This document shows, piece after piece, positions 1-9,217 of a stretch of 64,000 nucleotides of DNA. The notes beneath the pieces are model-generated. The model worked only from the letters and a program-made list of their open reading frames with translations, was not told the DNA's origin and ran no database searches. The stretch is from Flavobacterium sp. UBA7680 (GTDB taxonomy: Bacteria > Bacteroidota > Bacteroidia > Flavobacteriales > Flavobacteriaceae): NCBI RefSeq assembly GCF_002482975.1, contig NZ_DLHA01000043.1, positions 40,462 to 104,461 of the forward strand, read 5' to 3'. The translations under genes and the position numbers were made by a program. Numbering within the stretch: position 1 is the stretch's first letter; each line of letters starts with the position of its first letter.

Positions 1-177
1 GCTGTAGTGAAACCAGGTAAACTCTATGCGGTGAAATACCAAGTATATCAGCATTTAAGGGCTTCTCGTCCGTTGTTGAAGGGTAGGTAGCTTGAGTCAT
101 GCAGTAATGCATGATCTAGATAAATGATAAGGCCTTGATTTATCAGGGACAGAATCCGGCTTATAGGTCTGCTTTTT
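1..177 (+). ncRNA. rnpB: RNase P RNA, 3' part (truncated by window start)
   Basis: The stretch reads as the 3' portion of the bacterial RNase P RNA, the ribozyme that trims tRNA 5' leaders. The block ACAGAATCCGGCTTAT at 149-164 is the conserved 3' end of this RNA, and the GTAAACTC block at 18-25 and the GGTAGCTTGAGTC block at 86-98 fit its internal conserved helices. A run of T at 173-179 looks like its terminator. The 5' half lies outside the window. A covariance-model search would confirm it; the call rests on recognised conserved blocks only. Confidence 0.85.
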
Positions 178-210
178 TTATATATTTGTGAAAGACTCTA
201 ATCTATCTTC

Positions 211-1461
211 ATGAATATAACCACTCCAAATCCTGCTTCAAAAGCAAACAAAAGCCTTTTTAAAACTATAATTACCAATCTGACATTTTGGGTTTTAATA
301 GCCATTATTGCCGGTGTTTTACTCGGACATTTTTCACCGGATAATGGTGTGAAAATGAAAATTGTAGGCGAAAGATTTGTCGATATTATCAAACTATTTA
401 TTGGTCCAATTATCTTTTTGACTATTGTCTTAGGAATTTCCGGAATGGGAAATCTAAAAAAAGTAGGCCGAATTGGGGTTAAAGCTTTAGGATATTTTGA
501 AGTAGTTTCAACCGTTGCATTAGCCATTGGCGTTGCAGTTGCTTATTTATTTCAACCCGGAAAAATTGACAAATCGGGATTGACTTTGGGTGATGCAAGC
601 CAATATACAAACTCAAGTGCAAAAGATTTTTCTTGGCTTCAGTTTTTCTTTTCCAATTTTACACTACAGGTTTTACTGGCAGCAATTGTATGCGGAATTG
701 CCTTGAATTTTTATAAAAAAAGAGAGCAGACCATTTTAGTTTTAGAACGAATTTCAAAAGTCGTTTTCATCGGCTTAAAATATGTAATGTACCTTGCTCC
801 AATTGGTGCTTTTGGCGGAATGGCCTATACAATTGGTAAATTCGGATTAGAAACTTTAATTCCGTTAGGGAAATTAATGCTTTGCGTTTATCTCACCATG
901 GCGTTGTTTGTTTTCCTAATTTTAGGAACGATTCTGCGCTATTATAAAATAAGTATACTTTCGATTTTAAAATACATTAAAGAAGAACTTTTACTGGTTT
1001 TGGGAACTTCCTCTTCTGAAGCTGCTTTGCCAAGTATTATGGTTAAACTCGAAAGAATGGGCTGCAGTAAATCGGTTGTGGGATTAGTGATTCCAACAGG
1101 ATATTCCTTTAATCTCGATGGAACTTCGATTTACTTGTCGATGTCGGTGATATTTTTGGCGCAGTTGTACGACGTACATTTGAGTTTTTTCGAAATTTTG
1201 ACAGTTATCGGAATATTGATGATTACTTCAAAAGGTGCAGCAGGCGTAACCGGAAGCGGATTTATTGTTCTAGCGTCAACTTTAACAGCGCTGCATAAAA
1301 TTCCTGTAGAAGGTTTGGCTTTTTTATTAGGAGTTGATAAATTTATGAGCGAAGCGAGAGCTATTACAAACTTGATTGGAAATACAGTCGCAACGATTAT
1401 AATTTCGAAAACAGAACACGATTTTACAGAACTGGATTTGAATCCTGTTTTGGAGGAATAA
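211..1461 (+). CDS. Dicarboxylate/amino acid:cation symporter (DAACS family)
   Basis: A 416-residue inner-membrane carrier of the glutamate/C4-dicarboxylate:Na+/H+ symporter family. It has about eight hydrophobic segments. The serine-rich hairpin GTSSSEAALPS lies near residues 264-274 and the substrate/cation loop with PTGYSFNLDGTSIY near 294-307, both hallmarks of the family. Length is normal (about 400-430). The ATG at 211 is preceded by TATATTTG at 181-188, a good -7 box for the Bacteroidota sigma factor, which would give a short leader just after rnpB. Whether the substrate is glutamate, aspartate or succinate cannot be read from the sequence. Confidence 0.9.
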   Translation: MNITTPNPASKANKSLFKTIITNLTFWVLIAIIAGVLLGHFSPDNGVKMKIVGERFVDIIKLFIGPIIFLTIVLGISGMGNLKKVGRIGVKALGYFEVVSTVALAIGVAVAYLFQPGKIDKSGLTLGDASQYTNSSAKDFSWLQFFFSNFTLQVLLAAIVCGIALNFYKKREQTILVLERISKVVFIGLKYVMYLAPIGAFGGMAYTIGKFGLETLIPLGKLMLCVYLTMALFVFLILGTILRYYKISILSILKYIKEELLLVLGTSSSEAALPSIMVKLERMGCSKSVVGLVIPTGYSFNLDGTSIYLSMSVIFLAQLYDVHLSFFEILTVIGILMITSKGAAGVTGSGFIVLASTLTALHKIPVEGLAFLLGVDKFMSEARAITNLIGNTVATIIISKTEHDFTELDLNPVLEE

Positions 1462-1470
1462 TTTTGTTTT

Positions 1471-1549
1471 GCCACTAAGACACAAAGGCACTAAGTTTTT
1501 GTTTTTCTTTTTGGCTTAAAATAACTTTGTGACTTAGCGCCTTTGTGGC
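1471..1549. repeat. Imperfect inverted repeat, GCCAC-TAAG word family
   Basis: Left arm 1471-1495 (GCCACTAAGACACAAAGGCA start) and right arm 1533-1549 (CTTAGCGCCTTTGTGGC) are inverted copies; the right arm lacks about eight internal bases. It fills the gap between the symporter and the reductase gene. The same style of element recurs in many gaps of this window, so it is probably a dispersed family that may also act as a terminator. Confidence 0.7.
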
Positions 1550-1578
1550 ATTAATTTGTAGCATTAAATTGATTTATT

Positions 1579-2496
1579 ATGAAAAGAATTGGAATTTTAG
1601 GACTTGGAGGGGTTGGAGGTTATTTCGGCGGACTTTTGGCGAAAGCCTATCAAAAATCTGATGATGTTGAAATCATTTTTATCGCACGAGGCGAAACTCA
1701 AAAAGCGATTGCCGAAAATGGATTAAAGATTGTAACTGATGATTCTGAAGTAATTGTTCGTCCGAATTTAGTTTCGAATAATCCGTCGGAAATTGGAGAA
1801 TTGGATTATTTAATCTGTGCAACCAAAACATATGATATTGAAGAGAGTTTAACGTCTTTAAAAAATTGTATTAAAAAAGAAACAATAATTCTTCCGTTAT
1901 ACAACGGCGTTGATGCGCAGGAAAGAATTCAAAAAATATTTCCTGAAAATGAAGTTTTACAAGGCTGCGTTTACATTGTTTCGATGATTTTTTCGCCTGG
2001 AACTATTCGTAGAATCGGATTTTATGAAAAGTTGTTTTTTGGATCTAAAACAGCTTCGTTTTCAAAATTAGAAGAATTACAGAATATCCTTCAAAAAGCA
2101 AAAATCGAAAGCTATTTAGTGGAGAATATAGAAGAAACCGTTTGGGAAAAATTCATTTTTATTTCAGCTTTAGCATCTGCAACTTCTTATTTAAATCAGA
2201 ATATTGGTGAAATTTTAAGTAATTCAGAAGCGAAAATAACCTATATCGAACTACTTCATGAAATTGAAGATGTGGCACAGGCAAAAGGCCTGAAATTACC
2301 ACATGATATTGTAGCGCAGACGATTCAAAAATTAGAAAAATCGCCAAAAGAAGCGACTTCGTCAATGCACAGAGATTTACTGGCCGGAAAAAATACCGAA
2401 GCACTATCACTCACACAATATGTGGTAAACGAAGGAAAAAAATACGGCGTAAAAACTCCTCTTTACGAAAAGATTGCAGCTGTTTTGGTCAAATAA
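1579..2496 (+). CDS. panE: 2-dehydropantoate 2-reductase family protein (ApbA/PanE-like)
   Basis: A 305-residue cytosolic protein of the ketopantoate reductase family, which reduces 2-dehydropantoate to pantoate with NADPH on the way to pantothenate. The N-terminus has the Rossmann motif GLGGVGGYFGG (residues 7-17). CATKTYD follows the second strand, and WEKFIF near residue 190 carries the catalytic-type Lys of the family. Length is typical (about 300). No other pan gene is adjacent, and the family includes paralogues with other keto-acid substrates, so the gene symbol is tentative. Confidence 0.8.
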   Translation: MKRIGILGLGGVGGYFGGLLAKAYQKSDDVEIIFIARGETQKAIAENGLKIVTDDSEVIVRPNLVSNNPSEIGELDYLICATKTYDIEESLTSLKNCIKKETIILPLYNGVDAQERIQKIFPENEVLQGCVYIVSMIFSPGTIRRIGFYEKLFFGSKTASFSKLEELQNILQKAKIESYLVENIEETVWEKFIFISALASATSYLNQNIGEILSNSEAKITYIELLHEIEDVAQAKGLKLPHDIVAQTIQKLEKSPKEATSSMHRDLLAGKNTEALSLTQYVVNEGKKYGVKTPLYEKIAAVLVK

Positions 2497-2504
2497 ATTT
2501 TTTT

Positions 2505-2641
2505 AAAACACATAGAAACATAGGTTTTTAGTTTTAATTAAAAGAATAAAAAAATCTCGCTTTTACACATAGTTTGCTATTGTAACTTAATGCGAGTGAA
2601 ACGACTTTTTTACGTCTTAAAACTATGTTTTTATGTGTTTA
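2505..2641. repeat. Inverted repeat between convergent genes
   Basis: Arms at 2505-2527 and 2619-2641 (AAACACATA.AAACATA.GTTTT and its complement) flank a 90-base spacer. The element sits between the reductase gene (+) and a small membrane protein gene (-). It could act as a bidirectional terminator, but the long loop makes that uncertain. Confidence 0.6.
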
Positions 2642-2646
2642 AAATA

Positions 2647-2841
2647 TTATGATTCGTCTTTTGTTGTACGAACCAAACTGATTCCTGACGTAAAGAAAAC
2701 GATTCCCAGAATACCGTAAATAATTACAGATTTGATATCTCTGGTTTCTGCTGATGCGCCGGCAAAAAGTACCGCCGTATAAATAAGTCCTACAATCCCG
2801 AGAATTGTTAATAATCCTCCGAAAAATCTTTTTAGGTTCAT
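2647..2841 (-). CDS. Small two-segment membrane protein, unknown function
   Basis: A 64-residue protein with two hydrophobic segments (about residues 7-28 and 41-58), a basic start (MNLKRF) and a charged tail. It is not recognised as a named family. It stands alone, convergent with the reductase gene and about 90 bases beyond the end of the response regulator gene on the same strand. The coding call rests on the clean membrane pattern and an A/T-rich leader before the ATG. Confidence 0.65.
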   Translation of the reverse strand: MNLKRFFGGLLTILGIVGLIYTAVLFAGASAETRDIKSVIIYGILGIVFFTSGISLVRTTKDES

Positions 2842-2934
2842 GACTTTAGATTTTTAAGTTATTAACAAATATAGGATTACAATCTGTAAGAGTTGTTACA
2901 GAATTGTTTCGTAAACTTTATATGATTTGCAGGA

Positions 2935-3621
2935 TTATTTTTGAATTTTAAATTCTAAACCAATATTTCGAACGCTTTCAATTTTGATTTTTGGATCTGA
3001 ATTAAAATATTTTCTAAGCCTGCTGATAAAAACATCCATGCTTCGACCTGAGAAATAATCGTCTTTTTTCCAAACAGACATTAAAATATCATCTCTCTTT
3101 AATAATTGATTATGGTTGAGATATAAATACTCAATAAGAGCAGCTTCTTTCTCTGTAAGCTGCTGCACGTGATTTTTGTTATTGAGCGTTAAACGTTCGT
3201 TATCAAAAATATACGAACCAATTTCAATAGTATTGTTTCCGTCCAGACTTCTTTTTTGCTCGATTCTCTTCAGTATATTCTGCAAACGCAGTACCAGTTC
3301 GTCGACTTCAAAAGGTTTCGCAATATAATCGTCTGCACCTAGTTTTAATCCAATGATTTTGTCTTCTTTTAACTTTCTTGCCGTTAAAAAAATAAAGGGA
3401 GTTTCGGGATTGATTGTAATTATTTTTTCGGCCAATGAAAAACCGTCCAGTTTGGGCATCATTACATCAAAAATACAAATATCAAAAGTTTGATTTTTAA
3501 AATAATCCAAAGCTATTTCGCCATTTTCTGCCCAAATTACTTCAAATTGATGAAGTTCTAAATATTGTTTTAAAATTGCTGCAAAATCGTGATCGTCTTC
3601 AGCTAAAAGTAATTTTTTCAA
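2935..3621 (-). CDS. OmpR/PhoB-type response regulator
   Basis: A 228-residue cytosolic DNA-binding regulator. The receiver domain (about 1-120) has acidic residues D9/D10, the phospho-acceptor D52 in FDVMMPKLDG, the conserved Thr in FLTARK, and the Lys in AKPFEVDEL. The C-terminal part (about 130-228) is a winged helix with RSMDVFISRLRKYF, the recognition-helix pattern of OmpR-type proteins. It lies 10 bases downstream of the histidine kinase gene, so the two form one operon. The divergent barrel gene beyond the kinase carries an 11-nt-periodic direct repeat upstream that suits binding by this class. Confidence 0.92.
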   Translation of the reverse strand: MKKLLLAEDDHDFAAILKQYLELHQFEVIWAENGEIALDYFKNQTFDICIFDVMMPKLDGFSLAEKIITINPETPFIFLTARKLKEDKIIGLKLGADDYIAKPFEVDELVLRLQNILKRIEQKRSLDGNNTIEIGSYIFDNERLTLNNKNHVQQLTEKEAALIEYLYLNHNQLLKRDDILMSVWKKDDYFSGRSMDVFISRLRKYFNSDPKIKIESVRNIGLEFKIQK

Positions 3622-3631
3622 AATAGGGTAA

Positions 3632-4990
3632 TTAAACTTTTAATAAAATAGTAAACTGAGTTCCTTTTCCTAAATCACTAATCACGTTAACAGAGCCCTG
3701 ATGCGCTTTTACGATTTGGGCAACATAATACAATCCTAAACCTAAACCTTTTGTGTTGTGGAGATTTCCTTGTTCAACACGATAAAATTTCTCAAAAAGG
3801 AGTGATTGTTTGCTTTTTGCAATTCCAATTCCATTATCTTCAATACTAATCGAAAATTGATTTTCAACTTGTTTCGTTTTTACAATAATCGTGTTCGAAC
3901 CGTATTTTACAGCATTTTCCAAAACATTTAAAAGAGCCGTTGTTAAATGAAATTTATCCAGAATCAGATTCGTTTTTTGAGTCTGAAAATCAGTTTTAAT
4001 GCCAATTTTAGGATACGTGATTTTAAAATCATTTACAATTGTCTGCAGGAAATCTTCGGTTTCGATTTTTTCTTTTTTCAGTTCAATTTCATTTTCTGCC
4101 AATGAATTTGCCATAACCTGATCAATTAAACTTTGAAGACGATTGTTTTGACGCGAAATAGTATTGACAATTGCATTGAAATTTTCATCGTTTTCACGAA
4201 TGTTTTTCTGTTCCAGAATTTTGGTCGAAATACCTAAAGTTGCCAAAGGCGTTTTCAGTTCATGCGTAATATTATTGATAAAATCGGTTTTTACATCGCT
4301 TACTTTTTTCTGTTTTATTAAAGCTTTAAGGGCAATTACAAAAAGCGTTATAAGCGTGAGAATCGAGAATAAAGACAAAACTAAAATAAAAGCCATTCGT
4401 CTTAAAATAATCATTTCCCAATCGATAACCGAAACGTACATCGAATCTTCCGTCAATAATTGATATTCCTGATTATCAAAAGTTCCGTTTGTAGTTCCAA
4501 CATAATTGCGGACTAAAAAAGCATGATTTAGAGAAGCCAGATTTCCGTATAATTTGTTTCGAATAAAAGGCTTTTCAGAAAAAATAGTATCGGCTTTTTT
4601 GGTGTTTTTGTACAAAATAAATTTGTTGAGAACAATCGCAAAATCAATTTTGAAATTAGGTAAATCTCTTTCGAATTTTCGCTGAATTTGTGCCGTTAAT
4701 GCGCTTCGGTATTCATTTTCTAAAATCCCTTTTTTAATGTCAATTTTAGAATTTTTTCCCTGAATGTATTTCTCGGATAAATGGGTATAAAGTGCTTCTT
4801 TTCTGGAAACTAAAACCGAATCAATATCGCTGTAATTATTAGAAATCTGAGCAATTTCATTTTTAATCTGCGTATGAAACTGTGCCACTTTATAATCGTA
4901 AGTGGTTTTTACCAAATAGCATTGCACAGTCGATAAAACGATCAACGCCATAACCGAAAATGCTATTAATAAATTGATTCTTTGTTTCAT
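3632..4990 (-). CDS. Membrane sensor histidine kinase
   Basis: A 452-residue inner-membrane kinase partnered with the response regulator 10 bases downstream. The first membrane segment is near residues 6-25, a periplasmic sensor region of about 170 residues follows, and the second segment is near 196-220. The dimerisation/phospho-acceptor helix has NITHELKTPLATL with His near 243. The ATPase domain carries the N box (NVLENAVKYG), G1 (DNGIGI) and G2 (GLGLGLYYV). No HAMP domain is obvious. The signal is not deducible; the divergent outer-membrane barrel gene is the most likely target. Confidence 0.92.
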   Translation of the reverse strand: MKQRINLLIAFSVMALIVLSTVQCYLVKTTYDYKVAQFHTQIKNEIAQISNNYSDIDSVLVSRKEALYTHLSEKYIQGKNSKIDIKKGILENEYRSALTAQIQRKFERDLPNFKIDFAIVLNKFILYKNTKKADTIFSEKPFIRNKLYGNLASLNHAFLVRNYVGTTNGTFDNQEYQLLTEDSMYVSVIDWEMIILRRMAFILVLSLFSILTLITLFVIALKALIKQKKVSDVKTDFINNITHELKTPLATLGISTKILEQKNIRENDENFNAIVNTISRQNNRLQSLIDQVMANSLAENEIELKKEKIETEDFLQTIVNDFKITYPKIGIKTDFQTQKTNLILDKFHLTTALLNVLENAVKYGSNTIIVKTKQVENQFSISIEDNGIGIAKSKQSLLFEKFYRVEQGNLHNTKGLGLGLYYVAQIVKAHQGSVNVISDLGKGTQFTILLKV

Positions 4991-5000
4991 TTTGTTTTTT

Positions 5001-5107
5001 TGCCCGCGGATGATACGGATTAAACGGGTTTACACAGATTATATTTAAACTAAATCTTAAAAAATAAACCAGCGTAAACCCGTTTAATCCGTAAAATCCG
5101 TGGCCCA
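5001..5107. repeat. Inverted repeat, CGGATTAAACGGGTTTA word family
   Basis: The left arm at about 5003-5033 and the right arm at 5074-5106 are inverted copies built around ACGGATTAAACGGGTTTA. It lies in the divergent gap between the kinase gene and the barrel gene, so it cannot be a terminator for either. That speaks for a dispersed repeat rather than a simple terminator. Confidence 0.65.
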
Positions 5108-5151
5108 TTTTCTCCACCCAAAAATAATGCTTTTATGCAACAAAAATGACG

Positions 5152-5180
5152 TTAACTCCGCATTAACCTTCAATTAACCT
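5152..5180 (+). promoter_or_regulatory. Three TTAAC direct repeats with 11-nt period (candidate response-regulator site)
   Basis: TTAAC occurs at 5152-5156, 5163-5167 and 5174-5178, spaced exactly 11 nt, with TTAACC in the last two. Direct repeats of 11-nt period on one DNA face are the binding pattern of PhoB/OmpR-type regulators. The site lies about 60-90 bases before the ATG of the barrel gene at 5239 and in the divergent gap from the OmpR-type two-component operon. Binding is inferred. Confidence 0.5.
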
Positions 5181-5238
5181 ACGCAGCGCTTTTTTAGAAG
5201 CATTTTTGCATCATCACAAAATCAAAAAACTTTTAAAA

Positions 5239-7356
5239 ATGAATATTTATCTGCCCTTAAAACTTCTTCTTGCGCTTTTACTTTTTTGTCTTTCATTTGC
5301 TGTAAAGGCTCAAAATGAAACACAGAAAGATTCCATTTCAAATGAACAATTAAAAGAAGTTGTTATCACTCAAAACAAAAAAACGTTTACCAATACCAAC
5401 GGAAATATAAAAGTTGATGTTGCTAATTCTGTTTATAATGCAATTCCAAATACAGTCGATTTATTGGCAAAACTGCCAACTGTGCAGGTAAGTTCAGACA
5501 AAGAAAATATTACCGTTGTAGGCAAAGGAAATCCGCTGATTTATATCGACAATCAAAAAGTGGGAATAAACGATTTAAATGCTTTGGCTCCCGCTGATAT
5601 TAAAACGATCGAAATCATCCAGAATCCATCTGCAAAATATGAAGCTGAAGGTCGTTCGGTAATTTTGATCACTCGAAAATTCAGTAAAAAAGACAGTTTT
5701 AGAACTGAAATTTCTGAAGTGGCTTCTTTTAAGAAAAATTACAACAATTATCTGGGATTGAATACGAGTTTCAAGAAAAACAAATTCGAATGGAAAGCTA
5801 ATTTCAATTACAACCGACTCAATCCGTGGGAAAGTCATAGTATTGATTATCAAATTCAAAATGCAGACATTGCATCTAAATATGATGTTATGGCCGAAAC
5901 GAAACGAAAGCAATATGTTTTTGGCGGAGGTTTATTTTATAAAATAAATGACGATGATTATTTTTCGTTTAATGTTAGTTCCAGACTTCGTACAGACACT
6001 TTTCCCATTAATACTTTTACATACAATAAAAATCAAAACGTTGAAAACAACGTTTTAACCTGGAGCGATAATTCGAGTAAAAAGGATTTTGTAAACGGAT
6101 TTCTGAATTATTCAAAAAAAATAAAAGCAATAAATACACAGCTTTTTGCAGGTTTTCAATATTCGAATTTTCAGCAGAATTTAGCAACTATGGTCGAAAA
6201 TAATTATAACGATACTGAATTTGCTTTGTCTCAAAACCGAAATCAAAAGTTTAATGTTGATGTTTTTTCGGGAAGAATTGATTTCGAAAAAAAGTTTAAA
6301 AACGAACTAAATCTGGAATACGGCGGAGTTTATTCTGCAGCAAAATCCAAATCAAATACTGCTATTTTTGATTTCGAAGAAAATAAAAACACAGCTTTAG
6401 ATTATGATTTTAAAGAAGAGAATTCGGCGGCTTATACACAGCTTTCGGGAAAAATTAAAAAGATCAGTTTTTCTGCCGGACTTAGAGTTGAAAATACCAA
6501 TGTAAGCGGAAAATATAGAACAGATACTTCGGCTTTGATCGATAAAAATTACACGAATCTTTTTCCGAAAGTGCAGTTTTCTGTGGCAATAGACAACACT
6601 AAAAATATTAGTTTAAATTATGCTAAAAGCATTTCACGTCCCAATTATTCGTCGTTAAGTAATATTGCGACTTATATAAATCCGTATTTTATATATGCAA
6701 GTAATATCAATTTGGGGCCAACATTTAATAATGAAATTTCGTCGACTTTTCAATACAATGACAAATCAGTAAAAGTGAGTTATTGGCAAAATAAAAATCC
6801 TGTTTATAATAGTTTTCTCTATGATAAAAATCAAAATATAATGACTTTTAAAGATATAAATTTTGATAAAGAAGCGGGTTTAAGTCTTGATTTTGAATTG
6901 CCTTTTACCTATAAATTTTGGACCACTACCAATTCGCTGGTTTTTATTCTCGAAAAAATAGAAGATCCTTCGGCTGAATTTTTAGACTCAAAACCGTATT
7001 TATATTATTACTCCAACAACGAATTTAAGCTTCCAAAAGAATATACTTTTGTTTTAAGTTTTTGGGGATTAACGGAACAGAAGAAAGGTGTTTTTGAAAG
7101 AAATCCCAGATTTGTTGTTGATATGGCGCTTTCTAAAACATTCTTAAAAAAATGGAACTGTACTTTAAGCTGCAACAACGTATTTAAAAATGTAATTGAA
7201 ACAGAAGAATTCACAATTAATGATACCAGTTCAAAAGCAAGATATGTAGTTGATGCTCATGAAATTTCGATTTCGGTTAAATATTCTTTTGGGAAAGTGA
7301 AAGAAACCGCATTTAAGGAAAAGAATGTGAATGAAAACGAAGATAGAATTCGATAA
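5239..7356 (+). CDS. Outer-membrane TonB-receptor-like beta-barrel protein
   Basis: The 705-residue product starts at the ATG at 5239, giving a clean signal peptide (about 25 residues, ending FAVKAQ). A TTG 33 bases upstream is open but would add a polar prefix before the signal. Residues about 35-140 resemble a TonB-receptor plug (EVVITQ, DLLAKLPTVQV, IKTIEIIQNPSAKYEAEG), and the rest is alternating aromatic/polar strand sequence like the large Bacteroidota outer-membrane barrel family. No N-terminal CarboxypepD-like domain is present, as some family members have. Its divergence from the two-component system suggests regulation by that system. The transported substrate is unknown. Confidence 0.85.
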   Translation: MNIYLPLKLLLALLLFCLSFAVKAQNETQKDSISNEQLKEVVITQNKKTFTNTNGNIKVDVANSVYNAIPNTVDLLAKLPTVQVSSDKENITVVGKGNPLIYIDNQKVGINDLNALAPADIKTIEIIQNPSAKYEAEGRSVILITRKFSKKDSFRTEISEVASFKKNYNNYLGLNTSFKKNKFEWKANFNYNRLNPWESHSIDYQIQNADIASKYDVMAETKRKQYVFGGGLFYKINDDDYFSFNVSSRLRTDTFPINTFTYNKNQNVENNVLTWSDNSSKKDFVNGFLNYSKKIKAINTQLFAGFQYSNFQQNLATMVENNYNDTEFALSQNRNQKFNVDVFSGRIDFEKKFKNELNLEYGGVYSAAKSKSNTAIFDFEENKNTALDYDFKEENSAAYTQLSGKIKKISFSAGLRVENTNVSGKYRTDTSALIDKNYTNLFPKVQFSVAIDNTKNISLNYAKSISRPNYSSLSNIATYINPYFIYASNINLGPTFNNEISSTFQYNDKSVKVSYWQNKNPVYNSFLYDKNQNIMTFKDINFDKEAGLSLDFELPFTYKFWTTTNSLVFILEKIEDPSAEFLDSKPYLYYYSNNEFKLPKEYTFVLSFWGLTEQKKGVFERNPRFVVDMALSKTFLKKWNCTLSCNNVFKNVIETEEFTINDTSSKARYVVDAHEISISVKYSFGKVKETAFKEKNVNENEDRIR

Positions 7357-7375
7357 AATAAAAGATTCCAAATTT

Positions 7376-7416
7376 AAAATCCCAAATTCCAATTGAAGTT
7401 TGGAATTTGGGATTTT
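7376..7416. terminator. Strong hairpin between convergent genes
   Basis: Arms AAAATCCCAAATTCCAA (7376-7392) and its perfect complement (7400-7416) enclose a short loop, with A/T tracts on both sides. It fits a bidirectional terminator for the barrel gene (+) and rsmD (-). Confidence 0.8.
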
Positions 7417-7439
7417 AAAAATTTGAAAATTGATATAGA

Positions 7440-8045
7440 TTATCCTTCGTCTTCTTCAACAATTTTTAAAGGAGATTCTCCCGGAAGTTCTTCATCATCA
7501 TCTGTAGAATTCAATTCAAAGAAACTGAAAAACGAACCGCCGTAACTTTTCTGAAATGAGAAATTACTTAAATGATCCATTTTAGTATATTTCGAATGTT
7601 CGATAATCATCATTCCATCTTCTGAAAGTAATTCTTTTTCAAAAACAGTAAGAACAATTTTCTCAAACGCAGTCTGATCTAATCCGTAAGGTGGATCGGC
7701 AAAAATAATGTCGTATGAAGTTTTGCAGTTTTCCAGAAACTTGTAAACGTCACTTTTAGTGGCTGCGATATCAAAATCGTATTCTGATGAAACTTGTTTA
7801 ATAAATTTAACGCATCCAAAATCACCATCGATTGAGGTAATTGGTGCGCTTCCGCGTGAAGCGAATTCATAACTGATATTGCCGGTTCCCGAAAATAAAT
7901 CTAAAACCTTTAAGCCATCAAAACTAAAATGATTATTCAAAACATTAAACAATGCTTCTTTACTCATATCAGTCGTAGGTCTTACAGGAAGGTTTTTTGG
8001 TGGGAAGATCCTACGCCCTTTGTATTTTCCTGAAATGATTCTCAT
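7440..8045 (-). CDS. rsmD: 16S rRNA (guanine(966)-N2)-methyltransferase
   Basis: A 201-residue cytosolic methyltransferase that modifies G966 of 16S rRNA using S-adenosylmethionine. It begins MRIISGKYKGRRI, the characteristic RsmD start, followed by the SAM-binding motif DLFSGTGNISYEFASRG and the catalytic DPPYG near residues 117-121. The C-terminal tail of about 20 acidic residues extends the normal core. Its ATG overlaps the stop of the upstream DUF3822 gene by four bases (ATGA), so the two are translationally coupled, an arrangement known in Flavobacteriia. Confidence 0.95.
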   Translation of the reverse strand: MRIISGKYKGRRIFPPKNLPVRPTTDMSKEALFNVLNNHFSFDGLKVLDLFSGTGNISYEFASRGSAPITSIDGDFGCVKFIKQVSSEYDFDIAATKSDVYKFLENCKTSYDIIFADPPYGLDQTAFEKIVLTVFEKELLSEDGMMIIEHSKYTKMDHLSNFSFQKSYGGSFFSFFELNSTDDDEELPGESPLKIVEEDEG

Positions 8046-8863
8046 GATTGAAATAAGATATAATGTTTTTGATTCTGAGCTGTTGTATAGTTGTTTTTTT
8101 CTTTTAAAGAGCTAACGTCAAGAAAAGAAATATTACGGATGTATTTGTAAGCAATGTCGTAAAACGGATCGTTTTGGTGAATTGTTCCAAGCAGTTCCAA
8201 TTGAAAAATCTCTGGATTTAAATTTAATTGCTCGGCTGTAAAAAGAATGTAATAAATAAAATCCTCAGGAGTTTGATATTCAAAAGAGTTGAATAACAAT
8301 AACTTTTGATTTTGTACCACGATAATTTCAAAATGCTCCGGATTAAAATTAACCACCATTTTTTTCTCGTCGTTGTTTTTTGAACCTTCCAGAATTTTCT
8401 CTACTAAAATACTGTTTACGTGTTTGTAATCGAAAGAACCAACGTTATCAATTAAAAAATTATTGATATTGATATACGGAATGTAAACCGAATGCATATC
8501 GTAATTTGAGATTTGATCGAAAGTAAAAAAATCGGTCTCAAACACTTTTGTAGTATACTGCAGGTAACTTCCTAAATAATCTTCATCAAACAATGGCGTT
8601 GGCACAAAAGTCGAAAGATTGTTATTGTGAATGACTAAAATGTCGTCGTAAGTTTCTTTTAACTCAGCATAATTTTTAAAAGCAGAAGCGTATAAATCTT
8701 CAATTTTATTCTGCTTTTGGGCAGCATCAAACTGAACTTCATTAAAAGCAGTAATCGTATTATTTAAGGTATCAAAACAACAAAAAGAGAATCCGTTCAG
8801 CGAAACCTGAATCGAAAGTTTTTTGTAATTTTTTGATGTAATATTAGTATTGTGTATTGACAT
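8042..8863 (-). CDS. DUF3822 family protein
   Basis: A 273-residue protein recognised as the DUF3822 family, found in Bacteroidota and commonly adjacent to rsmD. Its biochemical role is not established. The sequence alternates strands and helices without signal peptide or membrane segment, and has the family start (LSIQVSLNGFSFCCFD). It overlaps rsmD by four bases and probably leads that two-gene operon. Confidence 0.85.
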   Translation of the reverse strand: MSIHNTNITSKNYKKLSIQVSLNGFSFCCFDTLNNTITAFNEVQFDAAQKQNKIEDLYASAFKNYAELKETYDDILVIHNNNLSTFVPTPLFDEDYLGSYLQYTTKVFETDFFTFDQISNYDMHSVYIPYININNFLIDNVGSFDYKHVNSILVEKILEGSKNNDEKKMVVNFNPEHFEIIVVQNQKLLLFNSFEYQTPEDFIYYILFTAEQLNLNPEIFQLELLGTIHQNDPFYDIAYKYIRNISFLDVSSLKEKNNYTTAQNQKHYILFQS

Positions 8864-9217
8864 AATTGATTTACAATTCGTTACCTGTTTTGTTTCAAGA
8901 AAGAATTTAAGGAGAGCACAAACTTACAAATTAAAAAGCAACTAATATAATTGCAATTTTAAAAAACAATATTACAAGAACGTTAGGGCAGGATTATCGT
9001 TGCGTTATTTTTTTTCTTTTTCTAAACCATATAAGTTATATAAGTAATTTAAGCTTACTGGATGTTTGTTTTGATTTTTTTAGAACATATAAGTTATGTG
9101 AATTCAAAAAGTTAGAACACTTAGTGTAAAACTTAAATTTACTTATATCACTTATATGGTTTTAAATTATTGACTTTGCCATTTAAAAAGTCGAACTTTG
9201 TGTTTCAAATTTACCTT
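8864..9217. repeat. Divergent gap with ACCATATAAGT inverted repeats
   Basis: No gene was seen in this 354-base gap. An inverted repeat has arms at 9023-9053 and 9132-9164, built from ACCATATAAGTNATATAAGTAA and a following TTTAAG. A further partial word (ATATAAGTTATGTGAAT) lies at about 9084-9100. The gap separates divergent genes, so promoters for both DUF3822-rsmD and the helicase must lie here, and the repeat may cover them. Confidence 0.6.

Noticed and set aside
1131..1475. Antisense open frames inside many genes (for example within the symporter, uvrA and the TolC gene)
   Set aside because: They lie opposite strong genes, have no family features or own leaders, and are typical chance frames.
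5206..5238. TTG start for the barrel gene
   Set aside because: It adds a polar His-rich prefix before an otherwise perfect signal peptide starting at the ATG at 5239.
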